Source: an uncultured Ruminococcus sp. (GTDB taxonomy: Bacteria > Bacillota > Clostridia > Oscillospirales > Ruminococcaceae). From it: a DNA stretch of 54,054 nt. Shown piece by piece: positions 17,702 through 26,072 of this stretch (positions are counted from its first letter, which is position 1; each line of letters opens with the position of its first letter). The translations under genes were made by a program, and so were the position numbers. Under the pieces are notes generated by a model that saw only the letters and a program-made list of their open reading frames with translations, searched no databases and was not told the origin of the DNA. The stretch is taken from NCBI GenBank assembly GCA_910584195.1, contig CAJTYV010000022.1, positions 1 through 54,054 on the forward strand, read 5' to 3'.

Positions 17702-18352
17702 TTAACCTCTTGATAATAATTTTTCCAATAATTCGTTTGTTCTTTGAGTCTCTTTTATAAGCTGACGTAAAAGTGTATCTGTATTATTTAAGCGTTCCTG
17801 TGAAACTGTTGAATGTTCCGTACTTTTGTCAGACTGTTTGTCGGAACAGCTAACTTTATCGGGCATTGTCGCTTTAGAAAATTTCTTTAAAAAAGTTTCT
17901 TTCATAGAACAGATACATTTATAATCTTTCTTTTGATCGTAAAATACATCTTGAATACTGTAAGACGTCGTATAAAAAGTATACATAAAATTATCATAAG
18001 CGGTCAAAAACGTCAGGCAGTCATTTTTGTTGAATTCCATTTCAGGAAAATCCGAAATATATACCATTCGCAGATTTTTCATAGTGTTAAGCCAAGTTTC
18101 AGCATCGGCGCTTAACAGATCGGCTTTTTGAAGAACAGCTTCCGCATTTTTTCTGCACTCTGAGCTGTTGTTACTGGTGCATAACATAGCCCACGCAATA
18201 AGCGCATCGCTGACATTATTCCAAAGAGACGGAATAAGAGTCAGATTGGGATTGTAGGAAGGATTAACGAAATCGGTATTTTCTATAACAGCCGTTAATC
18301 TTTCGGAATGTTCAATAATATTATTAATAAATATGTCAGACCCGGAAGACAT
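17702..18352 (-). CDS. Helical protein of unknown function
   Basis: The 216-residue protein is mostly helical, with a terminal segment rich in Arg/Leu/Glu (about 190-216) that could form a coiled coil. I do not recognise the family. I chose the ATG at 18352 because GAGGTGA lies just upstream; the in-frame GTG at 18361 is part of that ribosome binding site. It sits five bases after the gph stop and directly before the SUFU gene, suggesting the two unknown proteins work together. Confidence 0.65.
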   Translation of the reverse strand: MSSGSDIFINNIIEHSERLTAVIENTDFVNPSYNPNLTLIPSLWNNVSDALIAWAMLCTSNNSSECRKNAEAVLQKADLLSADAETWLNTMKNLRMVYISDFPEMEFNKNDCLTFLTAYDNFMYTFYTTSYSIQDVFYDQKKDYKCICSMKETFLKKFSKATMPDKVSCSDKQSDKSTEHSTVSQERLNNTDTLLRQLIKETQRTNELLEKLLSRG

Positions 18353-18357
18353 AAAAA

Positions 18358-18999
18358 TCACCTCAAAATAAAATTCAGAATATCATCGGCAGATTCGGCA
18401 ATGAAATCTGCACCCTCTGTTTCAAGTTCTGCACGGCTGCGGAATCCCCATAGACAGCCGATAGAAATAAGTCCTGCATTTTTGGCGGTTTGTATATCAA
18501 CATTGCTGTCGCCTATCATGAATACTTTATTGTCTGTTGGAAGTCCGCTGAGTATTTCGCGGATTATAGTCGGATCGGGTTTTTTCGGCCGATCATCGCA
18601 GCCGCCGAGTATTTTGTAAAAATTAATATCAGGCAGCAGATTTTTTAAAACTTTTATTGCAGTATCCTGAGGTTTATTTGTTGCAACGGCTATTTCTACA
18701 CCTTTTACCGAAAGCTGCTCGATAGTTGATTTTATTCCGGGGTAAAGCTTGGTATTTTCAAGATAGTGAATGTCGTAATATGCACGAAAAAGCCCGTGGA
18801 GCGTTTCGGCTTCGGACTTTCTTGAATCGGGCAGGGCGCGCAAGCAAAGTTTCCGGGCGCCGTTCCCAACCATTTTCTTATATTTTTCGACAGAATGCTC
18901 AGGACATCCGAGTTGCTTTAGACCATGATTTACAGCATCTGCAAGATCTTTTATGGTATCGGCAATAGTGCCGTCCAAATCAAAAATCGCTGTTTTCAT
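18358..18999 (-). CDS. gph: HAD hydrolase, phosphoglycolate phosphatase-like
   Basis: This 213-residue HAD-superfamily phosphatase has motif I as FDLDGTIADT (nucleophile and general-acid Asp), motif II as VATNKPQDTA, a Lys in RPKKPDPTII, and motif IV as MIGDSNVDIQ. The cap is of the Gph/PGP type. AAGGAG five bases upstream supports the ATG at 18999; the frame is open further upstream but there it overlaps tgt. The substrate is not certain. Confidence 0.85.
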   Translation of the reverse strand: MKTAIFDLDGTIADTIKDLADAVNHGLKQLGCPEHSVEKYKKMVGNGARKLCLRALPDSRKSEAETLHGLFRAYYDIHYLENTKLYPGIKSTIEQLSVKGVEIAVATNKPQDTAIKVLKNLLPDINFYKILGGCDDRPKKPDPTIIREILSGLPTDNKVFMIGDSNVDIQTAKNAGLISIGCLWGFRSRAELETEGADFIAESADDILNFILR

Positions 19000-19009
19000 A
19001 TTTTCTCCT

Positions 19010-20140
19010 TTATATACGTGCGGCAAGAAGTGAAGAATATTTTTTGCGAAACATTTCAAATCTGTCCTCGTCAATAGCTTCGCGGATTTTTTCTGTAAGC
19101 GTATTGTAAAAGTAAAGATTATGCTGAACCGCCAAACGTCCTGCAAGCTGTTCGTTGGCTTTGAAGAGATGACGTATATATGCTCGGCTGAAATTTTTAC
19201 ATGTTGGACAGCCGCACTGCTCATCGATCGGACGCGGGTCGGTTTCGTAGCACTTGTTTCCGAGGTGCATAATGCCGTTCCATGTGAACACAGTAGCATG
19301 GCGAGCGTTTCGGCTTGGCATAACGCAGTCGAACATATCTATGCCGCGCGCAACGGCTTCGATTATGTTTGACGGAGTTCCGACGCCCATGAGATAGCGT
19401 GGTTTGTTCACAGGCATAAATGGTTCGACAACATCAATTATGCGGTACATTTCTTCTGTGGATTCGCCTACAGCAAGTCCGCCTATAGCATAGCCGTCAA
19501 GATCAAGCTTTGCGATTTCTTCCATGTGCTTTATCCGCAGATCGTCATAAGTAGAGCCTTGATTTATACCAAAAAGCATTTGGCTTTTATTTATAGTATC
19601 ATGAAGACTGTTCAGACGAGATATTTCTTCCTTGCAGCGGTAAAGCCAGCGCGTTGTGCGTTCCACCGATGCTTCAACGTAATCGTGAGGCGCAGGATTT
19701 TCTATGCACTCGTCGAAAGCCATTGCTATCGTTGACCCGAGATTTGACTGTATCTGCATACTTTCCTCGGGACCCATAAAAATTCGGTGACCATCAATAT
19801 GAGACGCAAAATATACGCCTTCTTCCTTTATTTTGCGCAGCTTTGCAAGAGAAAATACCTGAAATCCGCCGCTGTCGGTAAGAATGGGTTTATCCCAGTT
19901 CATGAATTTATGCAGACCGCCCATTTCCTTGACAACGTTATCTCCGGGTCTGAGGTGCAGATGATATGTATTGCACAATTCTACCTGAGTTTTCAGATCT
20001 TTAAGGTCAACGGAAGAAATTCCGCCTTTTATAGCAGCGGCAGTACCAACGTTCATAAAGCAAGGAGTCTGGAATGTACCGTGAATTGTTTCAACCTGAC
20101 CGCGGCGAGCTTTATTGTTTTTTTTGATAAGTGTATACAT
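19010..20140 (-). CDS. tgt: Queuine/preQ1 tRNA-ribosyltransferase
   Basis: The enzyme exchanges G34 for preQ1 in tRNAs with GUN anticodons. The 376-residue length is typical. Visible features are the DSGGFQVFSL loop with its catalytic Asp, the second Asp in DMFDCVMPSRNARH, and the zinc site CGCPTCKNFSRAYIRH. It is the first gene of a transcript that continues into gph. queA, the next enzyme of the pathway, lies 3 kb away on the same strand with an unrelated operon between them. Confidence 0.96.
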   Translation of the reverse strand: MYTLIKKNNKARRGQVETIHGTFQTPCFMNVGTAAAIKGGISSVDLKDLKTQVELCNTYHLHLRPGDNVVKEMGGLHKFMNWDKPILTDSGGFQVFSLAKLRKIKEEGVYFASHIDGHRIFMGPEESMQIQSNLGSTIAMAFDECIENPAPHDYVEASVERTTRWLYRCKEEISRLNSLHDTINKSQMLFGINQGSTYDDLRIKHMEEIAKLDLDGYAIGGLAVGESTEEMYRIIDVVEPFMPVNKPRYLMGVGTPSNIIEAVARGIDMFDCVMPSRNARHATVFTWNGIMHLGNKCYETDPRPIDEQCGCPTCKNFSRAYIRHLFKANEQLAGRLAVQHNLYFYNTLTEKIREAIDEDRFEMFRKKYSSLLAARI

Positions 20141-20191
20141 ATTATCTCCTTATATGTAAAATATTCCTGCAACAGCAATTAGTGTAATAAT

Positions 20192-20220
20192 ATTATAGCA
20201 TATTTATTTCAAAATTGCAA
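20192..20220 (-). promoter_or_regulatory. Promoter of the tgt-gph transcript
   Basis: On the minus strand TTGCAA is followed after 17 bases by TATAAT, about 50 bases before the tgt start. Confidence 0.75.
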
Positions 20221-20274
20221 CATACGCGGAAAGATTTTCATTTAAGATCAAATATTTTTAATAGTGTACTTATG

Positions 20275-20460
20275 TTCAAAGCTCTGCATTAAACAAGCAG
20301 ACGGCTTACGATAGTAAGCCGGATTCAGTCGGAGATTGTATCTCCGACTGAATCTAAAGATGTTCGCCGCCTAAGAGGGTGCGGGTATCCGGTGGACACC
20401 TCTGCGAAGCAGAAGCACCGACCGAGACGACAGTCGAGACTTGGGGGACATCGTCTGCGG
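20275..20460 (-). repeat. Double-hairpin interspersed repeat, copy 1 (long form)
   Basis: It starts directly after the stop codon of the gene ending at 20461. It contains a perfect 15-base stem (20322-20354, GATTCAGTCGGAGAT and its complement around TGT) and a seven-base stem (20303-20320, GGCTTAC / GTAAGCC). A near-identical element occurs at 35878-36000, also directly after a stop codon. This copy carries about 60 extra bases (about 20378-20445). Confidence 0.85.
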
Positions 20461-20907
20461 TTATATCCCGTCTATTTCTCTCATTATAAAAACTTCAATA
20501 AGCTTCTCGTTTTCATCAAATGCGATATAAGCTTTTACAGAAGTATAAAGCGGTCCGTAGTAATTTCCAAGATAAACTTTCATGGAGCTTGTTCCGACAG
20601 TTCTTTCATCTAAATTGAGACTTTCTTCGGCTGCAAAATATGCACAGCCCGCTTCATTATTGATGCACAAACCGCATTCTGCAATATGATCTATTTCCCA
20701 GCCTTGGTTATTTATTATTTCAATTGCTTCATTCCGGTTTGTTCCGACTGGAATTTCTTTCATTACGTAACTGCGAACTGCTTTATCAGGTCTGCTTATA
20801 GGAACAGTCAGAAGAAATATTCCGTAAAAAACAAATGGCAGAATTACAATAGAGATCAAAACAGCAGATATGCGTTTTAAAATCGTTTGTGTTTTAAATT
20901 CTTTCAT
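20461..20907 (-). CDS. Single-pass membrane protein, unknown function
   Basis: From the ATG at 20907 the protein has 148 residues: one membrane helix (about 10-36) and an outer domain with a Cys pair in CGLCINNEAGC. The start is uncertain. An ATG at 20949 in the same frame would overlap the PAS gene by 56 bases, and no clear ribosome binding site marks either. It is the last gene of a six-gene minus-strand operon and is followed at once by the double-hairpin repeat. Confidence 0.55.
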   Translation of the reverse strand: MKEFKTQTILKRISAVLISIVILPFVFYGIFLLTVPISRPDKAVRSYVMKEIPVGTNRNEAIEIINNQGWEIDHIAECGLCINNEAGCAYFAAEESLNLDERTVGTSSMKVYLGNYYGPLYTSVKAYIAFDENEKLIEVFIMREIDGI

Positions 20908-21268
20908 ATGGACAAACTGTTTCTGCGCTTCGGTACTCATGTTTTTCATAGTAACCTATAAGCTTATGGTTTTCGTCACGGATGGCGCATATGTAAACAT
21001 CTTTATTTTCTTTTGCATTATGAAAGGTAAACATACGGTTATTGCCGGAAGATTTTCCGAACCATTCAAGAACGTCTTTTATTTTATCGTTAGAATCGTT
21101 GTTATGACAGTCTAAAAGCGATTTTCCTATAAGTTCTGCACCGCCCTTTTTTGAATACCGTGAGACTGCCGCCGGATTCATATAAATAATTTTGTGTGAT
21201 GTGTCGCATATCACGACAGGCGCATTGTCCGAATCTATTATACTTTTAAAAAATATTGAAATATCCAC
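20894..21268 (-). CDS. Stand-alone PAS domain protein
   Basis: The 124-residue protein is essentially one PAS domain: VVICDTSHKIIYMNPAAVSRY, GKSLLDCHN, and a C-terminal strand YICAIRDENHKLIGYYE. There is no kinase, GGDEF or DNA-binding part, so it probably senses a ligand and acts through a partner. GTG start at 21268 with AAAGGAG eight bases upstream. It lies five bases after the PstS-like gene. Confidence 0.75.
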   Translation of the reverse strand: MDISIFFKSIIDSDNAPVVICDTSHKIIYMNPAAVSRYSKKGGAELIGKSLLDCHNNDSNDKIKDVLEWFGKSSGNNRMFTFHNAKENKDVYICAIRDENHKLIGYYEKHEYRSAETVCPYERI

Positions 21269-21273
21269 AAATA

Positions 21274-22242
21274 CTACTCCTTTCCTGCCGACAGTGGGAT
21301 ATACCCTGTTTCTTCGATTATATACTGTCCCTCATCCGAAAGCATCCAATTTATGAACGGTCCGATATTGGGATTATCGTTTGATTTATTGTACACCGCA
21401 TAGAAATTGCTGACTATCGGATAGCTGCCGTCTGAGATGTTTTCTTTGTTTGGGTAAACACCGTTCAGCGAAAGCATTTTGACGTTTCCATGCTCAACAA
21501 CATCTTCAACATAGTATCTGAATGAAAATCCTATCGGACTTCCAATAAATCCGAGGGGATTTTTCTTTATAGCTGTACCGTTCATGAAAGAAAGCATAGC
21601 AGTCTGACTACCGCTTCCGGCGTTTCTTGTAAGAGGGTTTATCGGCATTTTTTTGCCTCCCAGCTGCGACCAATCTGTAAATTCCCCACTGTAAATTCCC
21701 TTTATTTGTTCAATTGAAAGATCGTCAACGGGATTTTCGCCGTTTACAAGAAAAACAAAAGCTTCGCAGCCAATAGGCACAAGCTCCAGCTCCACGCCGT
21801 TATCGGCAGCGTACCGAAGCTGTTCCTCCGAGGGCTTAGCGCATATTATGATGTCAGAATCTCCGTCTACTACAGCTTTGTACGCACCTCGGGTATTTCT
21901 CATCCGGAGCTTGCTTTCCGAAGAGAAGTCACTGCCGTCAAATCTTACAGAATTTTTGGGATAAACAGCGTTCACAAAGGCGGAGCATATCGGATAAAGA
22001 GCGGCTGCACCGTCAATAACAGGAAGCTCTCCTGTCAGCTGAAACTCCGAATCTATATCGACTATCCCGGAGTTGTCATCAAAGGGCAGATAGCGGTCAA
22101 GCTCGATAGACTTAGCCTGCATTCCTGAGCTTTGATCGGGAAGACAAGGCTTTGTACAAATCGCGTACACAGCGGTATCAAACGCCGCGAAGCTAATAAT
22201 TACAGCCGCTAAAGCCGCGAGCTGTTTTGTCAGCTTTTTCAT
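21274..22242 (-). CDS. PstS-like substrate-binding protein
   Basis: The 322-residue protein has a Sec signal or N-terminal anchor (about 8-28) and a periplasmic-binding fold of the phosphate type: PVIDGAAALYPICSAFV, NPLTRNAGSGSQTAM and the C-terminal NPNIGPFINWMLSDEGQ. The GSGSQ-type motif is the usual oxyanion loop. No PstC, PstA or PstB gene lies nearby; its neighbours are small membrane proteins and a PAS domain. It may act as a sensor or feed a distant transporter. GGGAGGT precedes the ATG. Confidence 0.8.
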   Translation of the reverse strand: MKKLTKQLAALAAVIISFAAFDTAVYAICTKPCLPDQSSGMQAKSIELDRYLPFDDNSGIVDIDSEFQLTGELPVIDGAAALYPICSAFVNAVYPKNSVRFDGSDFSSESKLRMRNTRGAYKAVVDGDSDIIICAKPSEEQLRYAADNGVELELVPIGCEAFVFLVNGENPVDDLSIEQIKGIYSGEFTDWSQLGGKKMPINPLTRNAGSGSQTAMLSFMNGTAIKKNPLGFIGSPIGFSFRYYVEDVVEHGNVKMLSLNGVYPNKENISDGSYPIVSNFYAVYNKSNDNPNIGPFINWMLSDEGQYIIEETGYIPLSAGKE

Positions 22243-22244
22243 AT

Positions 22245-22382
22245 TTACCTCCCGTTTGCAATAAAGGAAATTATAGAGCAGTCACGATACATGACCGCTG
22301 TAATTACGATAAGTATGACCGTTGCGATACAGCCTGCTGCTGTACACATAAGCAAAAGCTTTCTAAATAATTTATCGCTCAT
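22245..22382 (-). CDS. 45-residue single-helix membrane peptide
   Basis: A small open frame, ATG at 22382 to TAA at 22245. It encodes a charged start (MSDKLFRKLLL) and one membrane helix (about 12-31) with two Cys. GCGAGGT lies before the ATG, and its end carries the ribosome binding site of the next gene, which starts two bases later. Position and coupling make it a plausible real gene; function unknown. Confidence 0.6.
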   Translation of the reverse strand: MSDKLFRKLLLMCTAAGCIATVILIVITAVMYRDCSIISFIANGR

Positions 22383-22397
22383 ATTAATACCTCGCTA

Positions 22398-22781
22398 TCA
22401 TGTCAATTGCCTGAACCATAGTATAATGAAGGCGATCAGGGAAATCAGCGTAAATACAGACATTACGCTCAGAATGACAGTCCGCATTTTCTTCTTTTCT
22501 ATGTTTAATTTGTTCATTATCACCGTCATGGCGAAAAGAAGTTCAATACTTAAGCATACCGGAATTACAGGTATCATTGTAAAAAATTCAACAATTGATA
22601 TAAAAGCTGTTAAGTAAGGAGATTTGAGAAGTGTATTTACTGCTGCTGCGGCTGCTATAAGATAAGCTAAAAACAGGATGGGATACGGTACAAAAGACAT
22701 GCAGAATAGTATTATAAGCACGATCGGAGGTTTTCGCTGCGAGGGTGTCTGCTGTGCCGGATCGTTTTTTTTATAGTTCAT
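22398..22781 (-). CDS. Small membrane protein, unknown function
   Basis: This 127-residue protein has a Pro/Gln-rich start and three or four hydrophobic segments (about 19-48, 58-88 and 100-123). GGAGA precedes the ATG. It is the second gene of the operon that includes the PstS-like and PAS proteins. No family recognised. Confidence 0.65.
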   Translation of the reverse strand: MNYKKNDPAQQTPSQRKPPIVLIILFCMSFVPYPILFLAYLIAAAAAVNTLLKSPYLTAFISIVEFFTMIPVIPVCLSIELLFAMTVIMNKLNIEKKKMRTVILSVMSVFTLISLIAFIILWFRQLT

Positions 22782-22790
22782 AATTTTCTC

Positions 22791-23042
22791 CTACATATGA
22801 CTCAGCGACATGGAGAAAAGAATGAATATCGCAGTAGATGAGGCAGCTAAAACAGCAAATATCACGAGCGATATTATTAGTGGAAAGCGGCGCGTTCTAC
22901 GAAGTTCCGTATCGCTTTTGGGTACGCGCACATATCTGACGATGCATACGATGAACCATATTAATAAAACTAATAGGGCTGCCGGAATTACGAATATGAC
23001 TGCGATCAGCATCAATCCGCTTAATATTTCAATTATATCCAT
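22791..23042 (-). CDS. Small two-helix membrane protein, unknown function
   Basis: The 83-residue protein has two hydrophobic segments (about 5-35 and 52-80) linked by a basic loop (RVPKSDTELRRTRR). I chose the ATG at 23042; a TTG at 23057 is possible, but AAGG lies between the two. It is the first gene of the operon behind the promoter at 23079-23107. Confidence 0.6.
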   Translation of the reverse strand: MDIIEILSGLMLIAVIFVIPAALLVLLIWFIVCIVRYVRVPKSDTELRRTRRFPLIISLVIFAVLAASSTAIFILFSMSLSHM

Positions 23043-23078
23043 GATTTTACCTTCCAAAATATAATAATACTATTATTT

Positions 23079-23107
23079 ATTATAATACATTTGTAATTTT
23101 TTTCCAA
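23079..23107 (-). promoter_or_regulatory. Promoter of the membrane-protein/PstS-like/PAS operon
   Basis: On the minus strand TTGGAA is followed after 17 bases by TATAAT, 36 bases before the first gene. Confidence 0.65.
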
Positions 23108-23142
23108 GATGTCAGATGTAATTTTATCAGTGACAAATGTCA

Positions 23143-24174
23143 TTATAAAATGCACATAGAATCGCCGAAGCTGAAAAATCTGTATTTTTCTTCAACGGCA
23201 GTTTTGTAGGCGTTCATGGTATTATCGTAACCCATAAAAGCTGAAACAAGCATGATAAGGGTGCTTTCCGGAAGATGAAAATTAGTTATAAGTCCGTCTA
23301 TGCACTTGAATTTATATCCGGGATAAATAAAAATATCGGTATAGCCGTCACGTTCGGATATATCGCCGAAAAAGGTCGCCACGCTTTCAAGAGTACGGCA
23401 GGTCGTAGTACCAACGGCTATAACTCGTCCGCCCTCAGCTTTAGTTTGATTTATGAGATCGGCAGTTTCCTGCGGGAGAAAATAATGCTCGCTGTGCATT
23501 TTGTGGTCAAGGACGTTTTCTTCCTTTACGGGACGAAAAGTTCCCAGACCCACATGGAGCGTAACAAATGCAGTTTTTATACCCTTTTCCCGAAGCTCGT
23601 CAAGCATTTCTTTTGTAAAGTGAAGTCCTGCCGTTGGCGCTGCTGCCGACCCAAGCTCGTTTGAATATACGGTCTGATAACGCTCTTTATTGTCGAGTTT
23701 TTCTTTTATGTACGGCGGAAGCGGCATTTGTCCGATACTTTCCAGAGCGGTGAAAAAATTTCCCTCGCACTCGAATTTAACGATACGGTTGCCGTCCTCC
23801 TTGACCTCGGTTACTTCTGCAATAAGCTTTCCGCTGCCGAAAGAAAATCTTGTACCGGGCTTAGCCTTTTTTCCGGGACGGCAGATTATCTCCCAAAGCT
23901 TATCGCCCTTTTGTTCAAGCAGCAGAAATTCTATAAATGTGCCGTTCCCGATCTTTTCGCCGTAAAGGCGAGCCGGTATAACACGGGAATCGTTCATAAC
24001 AAGCAGGTCACCTTTTTTCAGGTGCGAGCATAAATTATAGAAACGGTCATGAGAGACTGCCCCGGAACTTCGGTCAACGCACATCATGCGCGAGTGGTTT
24101 CTCGGCTCGATCGGCGTTTGAGCGATAAGCTCCTCGGGAAGGTCGTAATAAAAATCAGATTTAAGCAATTCCAT
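23143..24174 (-). CDS. queA: S-adenosylmethionine:tRNA ribosyltransferase-isomerase
   Basis: The enzyme transfers the ribosyl part of SAM onto preQ1-tRNA to give epoxyqueuosine. The 343-residue protein has the family start DFYYDLPEELIAQTPIEPR, the segment AAPTAGLHFT and TLHVGLGTFRPV. AAGGAG precedes the ATG. The intergenic region to the divergent lysine operon contains the nine-base inverted repeat TTTTGAAAA / TTTTCAAAA at 24199-24219. Confidence 0.96.
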   Translation of the reverse strand: MELLKSDFYYDLPEELIAQTPIEPRNHSRMMCVDRSSGAVSHDRFYNLCSHLKKGDLLVMNDSRVIPARLYGEKIGNGTFIEFLLLEQKGDKLWEIICRPGKKAKPGTRFSFGSGKLIAEVTEVKEDGNRIVKFECEGNFFTALESIGQMPLPPYIKEKLDNKERYQTVYSNELGSAAAPTAGLHFTKEMLDELREKGIKTAFVTLHVGLGTFRPVKEENVLDHKMHSEHYFLPQETADLINQTKAEGGRVIAVGTTTCRTLESVATFFGDISERDGYTDIFIYPGYKFKCIDGLITNFHLPESTLIMLVSAFMGYDNTMNAYKTAVEEKYRFFSFGDSMCIL

Positions 24175-24224
24175 ATAAAACTCCTTTGACGTTATAAATT
24201 TTGAAAATAATTTTCAAAAAGATA

Positions 24225-24253
24225 TTGACATATTAAGAATAAAGTGATATTAT
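24225..24253 (+). promoter_or_regulatory. Promoter of the lysine operon
   Basis: TTGACA, 17 bases, then TATTAT, just before the lysine riboswitch. Confidence 0.8.
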
Positions 24254-24257
24254 AGAT

Positions 24258-24425
24258 AACAGGTAGAGGCGCGGCTGCGATCAGTACCCTCACGGAGGAT
24301 TACCCGTCCGATGAAGTGAGACGAAAGGCAATGCCGCCGAGGAACGGTCTTTGGTAAATTCCGTTTCGGCTGTAAGTTCAACAGGCTTGCGGCTGTCATC
24401 ATGATAATGGTGGAGAGCTATCGGC
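24258..24425 (+). ncRNA. Lysine riboswitch (L box) aptamer
   Basis: The leader carries conserved L-box elements in order: AGAGGCGC with TGCGATCAGTA, GAAAGGCAATGCCGCCGAGG, a paired GGAACGG...CCGTTTCGGCTG arm, ACAGGCTTGCGGCTGTC, and the closing TGGTGGAGAGCTAT. It precedes a terminator and the asd-dapA-dapB-ddh genes, so lysine should cause early termination. Recognised by motif, not by a covariance search. Confidence 0.9.
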
Positions 24426-24467
24426 ATAAAAATATCAATGCCAATACTTCTATTATAACTCATGATG

Positions 24468-24502
24468 AGCCGGTTTGCAACCGGTTTTTATTATTTTTTA
24501 AA
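24468..24502 (+). terminator. Riboswitch-controlled terminator
   Basis: CCGGTT TGC AACCGG followed by TTTTTATTATTTTTT, placed between the lysine aptamer and asd. It is the likely expression platform for attenuation. Confidence 0.85.
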
Positions 24503-24523
24503 AAATTTTTAAGGAGTAGTTTT

Positions 24524-25603
24524 ATGAAGCAGTACAATGTTGGAATAATCGGAGCAACGGGCATGGTCGGACAGAGGTTCGCAACGCTTTTGGAAAATCA
24601 CCCGTGGTTTAACGTAAAGGTACTTGCGGCATCGTCCAGAAGTGCAGGTCAGACCTACGAGGAAGCAGCAGGCAGCCGCTGGAAAATGTCAGTTCCCATG
24701 CCGGAAGCTATGAAAAATATGATACTTATGGATGCAGTAACCGATATTGAAAAAATCGCTTCAATGGTTGACTTCTGTTTTTGTGCTGTTGACATGAAGA
24801 AAGATGAAATAAAGGCCCTTGAAGAAGCTTACGCTAAAGCTGAGTGTCCTATTATTTCCAATAATTCGGCTCATCGCTTTACGCCTGACGTTCCAATGGT
24901 AGTGCCGGAAATAAATCCCGGGCATATAGAGATCATCAAGGCTCAGAGAGAGCGTCTCGGTACAAAAAGAGGTTTTATTGCAGTAAAGTCCAACTGCTCT
25001 ATCCAAAGCTATGTACCTGCGCTTCATCCTTTGAAAAAATTCGGTCTTAAAAGGGTTCTCGCCTGCACATATCAGGCAATTTCAGGAGCTGGAAAAAACT
25101 TTGAAACATGGCCTGAAATGATAGATAACCTTATCCCGTATATCGGCGGCGAGGAAGAAAAGTCCGAGCAAGAGCCTTTGAAGGTTTGGGGAGAGATCAA
25201 GGGCAATGAGATCGTTAAGGCAACAGAGCCGTCCATTACAACACAGTGTCTGCGAGTTCCTGTTTCAGACGGACATACGGCTGCTGTATTTGTAAGCTTT
25301 GAGAACAAACCCTCAAAAGAGGAGATATTGCAGCTTTGGGCAGACTTCAAGGGAGTTCCGCAGGAGCTTGATCTTCCCAGCGCACCTAAGCAGTTTATCC
25401 ATTATTTTGAGGACGACAACCGTCCGCAGGCAAAGCTTGACAGGAATCTTGAAAACGGAATGGCAGTTTCGACCGGCAGACTTCGCGAGGACACTCAGTA
25501 TGATTATAAATTCGTGTGTCTTTCACATAACACATTGAGAGGTGCGGCAGGCGGAGGAGTTCTTTTAGCCGAACTTCTTGCAGCTAAGGGATATTTTGAC
25601 TAA
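24524..25603 (+). CDS. asd: Aspartate-semialdehyde dehydrogenase
   Basis: The enzyme reduces aspartyl phosphate to aspartate semialdehyde. The 359-residue protein is of the archaeal/fungal type, with NADP loop GIIGATGMVGQRF, catalytic Cys158 in KSNCSIQSYVP, and YQAISGAGK and YIGGEEEKSE. AAGGAG at 24511-24516 fixes the ATG; the frame is open upstream through the riboswitch. First gene of the lysine operon. Confidence 0.96.
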   Translation: MKQYNVGIIGATGMVGQRFATLLENHPWFNVKVLAASSRSAGQTYEEAAGSRWKMSVPMPEAMKNMILMDAVTDIEKIASMVDFCFCAVDMKKDEIKALEEAYAKAECPIISNNSAHRFTPDVPMVVPEINPGHIEIIKAQRERLGTKRGFIAVKSNCSIQSYVPALHPLKKFGLKRVLACTYQAISGAGKNFETWPEMIDNLIPYIGGEEEKSEQEPLKVWGEIKGNEIVKATEPSITTQCLRVPVSDGHTAAVFVSFENKPSKEEILQLWADFKGVPQELDLPSAPKQFIHYFEDDNRPQAKLDRNLENGMAVSTGRLREDTQYDYKFVCLSHNTLRGAAGGGVLLAELLAAKGYFD

Positions 25604-26058
25604 TGGAAATTGATATAAAAATAATATCTCCGAAAGAGTCGGAAACTGCGTTTATTCTTACACGTGAGCTTATGGAATATCACAATGCTCTCGACATTTT
25701 TACAATGACTTCACAGCGTTTCAAAACGCTTATTGAAAATCATGCGATCATAAGCTGCATTGCATATGCTGACAGCAATGCGGTTGGCGTAATGAATGTT
25801 TTCTATAAATATACAACGTTTTCAGGCAGAAAAATTCTGTATATCGAAGATTTGTATGCAAAAGAAAAATACAGAGGATTCGGGATCGGCGGAAAGCTTC
25901 TTGATAAGGCAAAGGAAATTGCTTCTGAAAACGATTGTGAGCAGATTGAACTGAAATGCGCTGCATGGAACAAGAATTCAGCGAGATTTTATGAATCTCA
26001 CGGAATGAAACAAGACAAAGAATGGAATATTTATACTTTAGACAGATTGTTTTTCTGA
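25603..26058 (+). CDS. GNAT family N-acetyltransferase
   Basis: This 151-residue single GNAT domain has an acetyl-CoA loop around KYRGFGIGGKLL and the C-terminal NKNSARFYESHGMKQ. Its ATG overlaps the asd stop by one base. It sits between asd and dapA, but the pathway here uses diaminopimelate dehydrogenase and needs no acetylated intermediate, so its place in lysine synthesis is unclear. It may act on an amino acid, polyamine or protein. Confidence 0.85.
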   Translation: MEIDIKIISPKESETAFILTRELMEYHNALDIFTMTSQRFKTLIENHAIISCIAYADSNAVGVMNVFYKYTTFSGRKILYIEDLYAKEKYRGFGIGGKLLDKAKEIASENDCEQIELKCAAWNKNSARFYESHGMKQDKEWNIYTLDRLFF

Positions 26059-26072
26059 AAGGAGTTTTTTCG

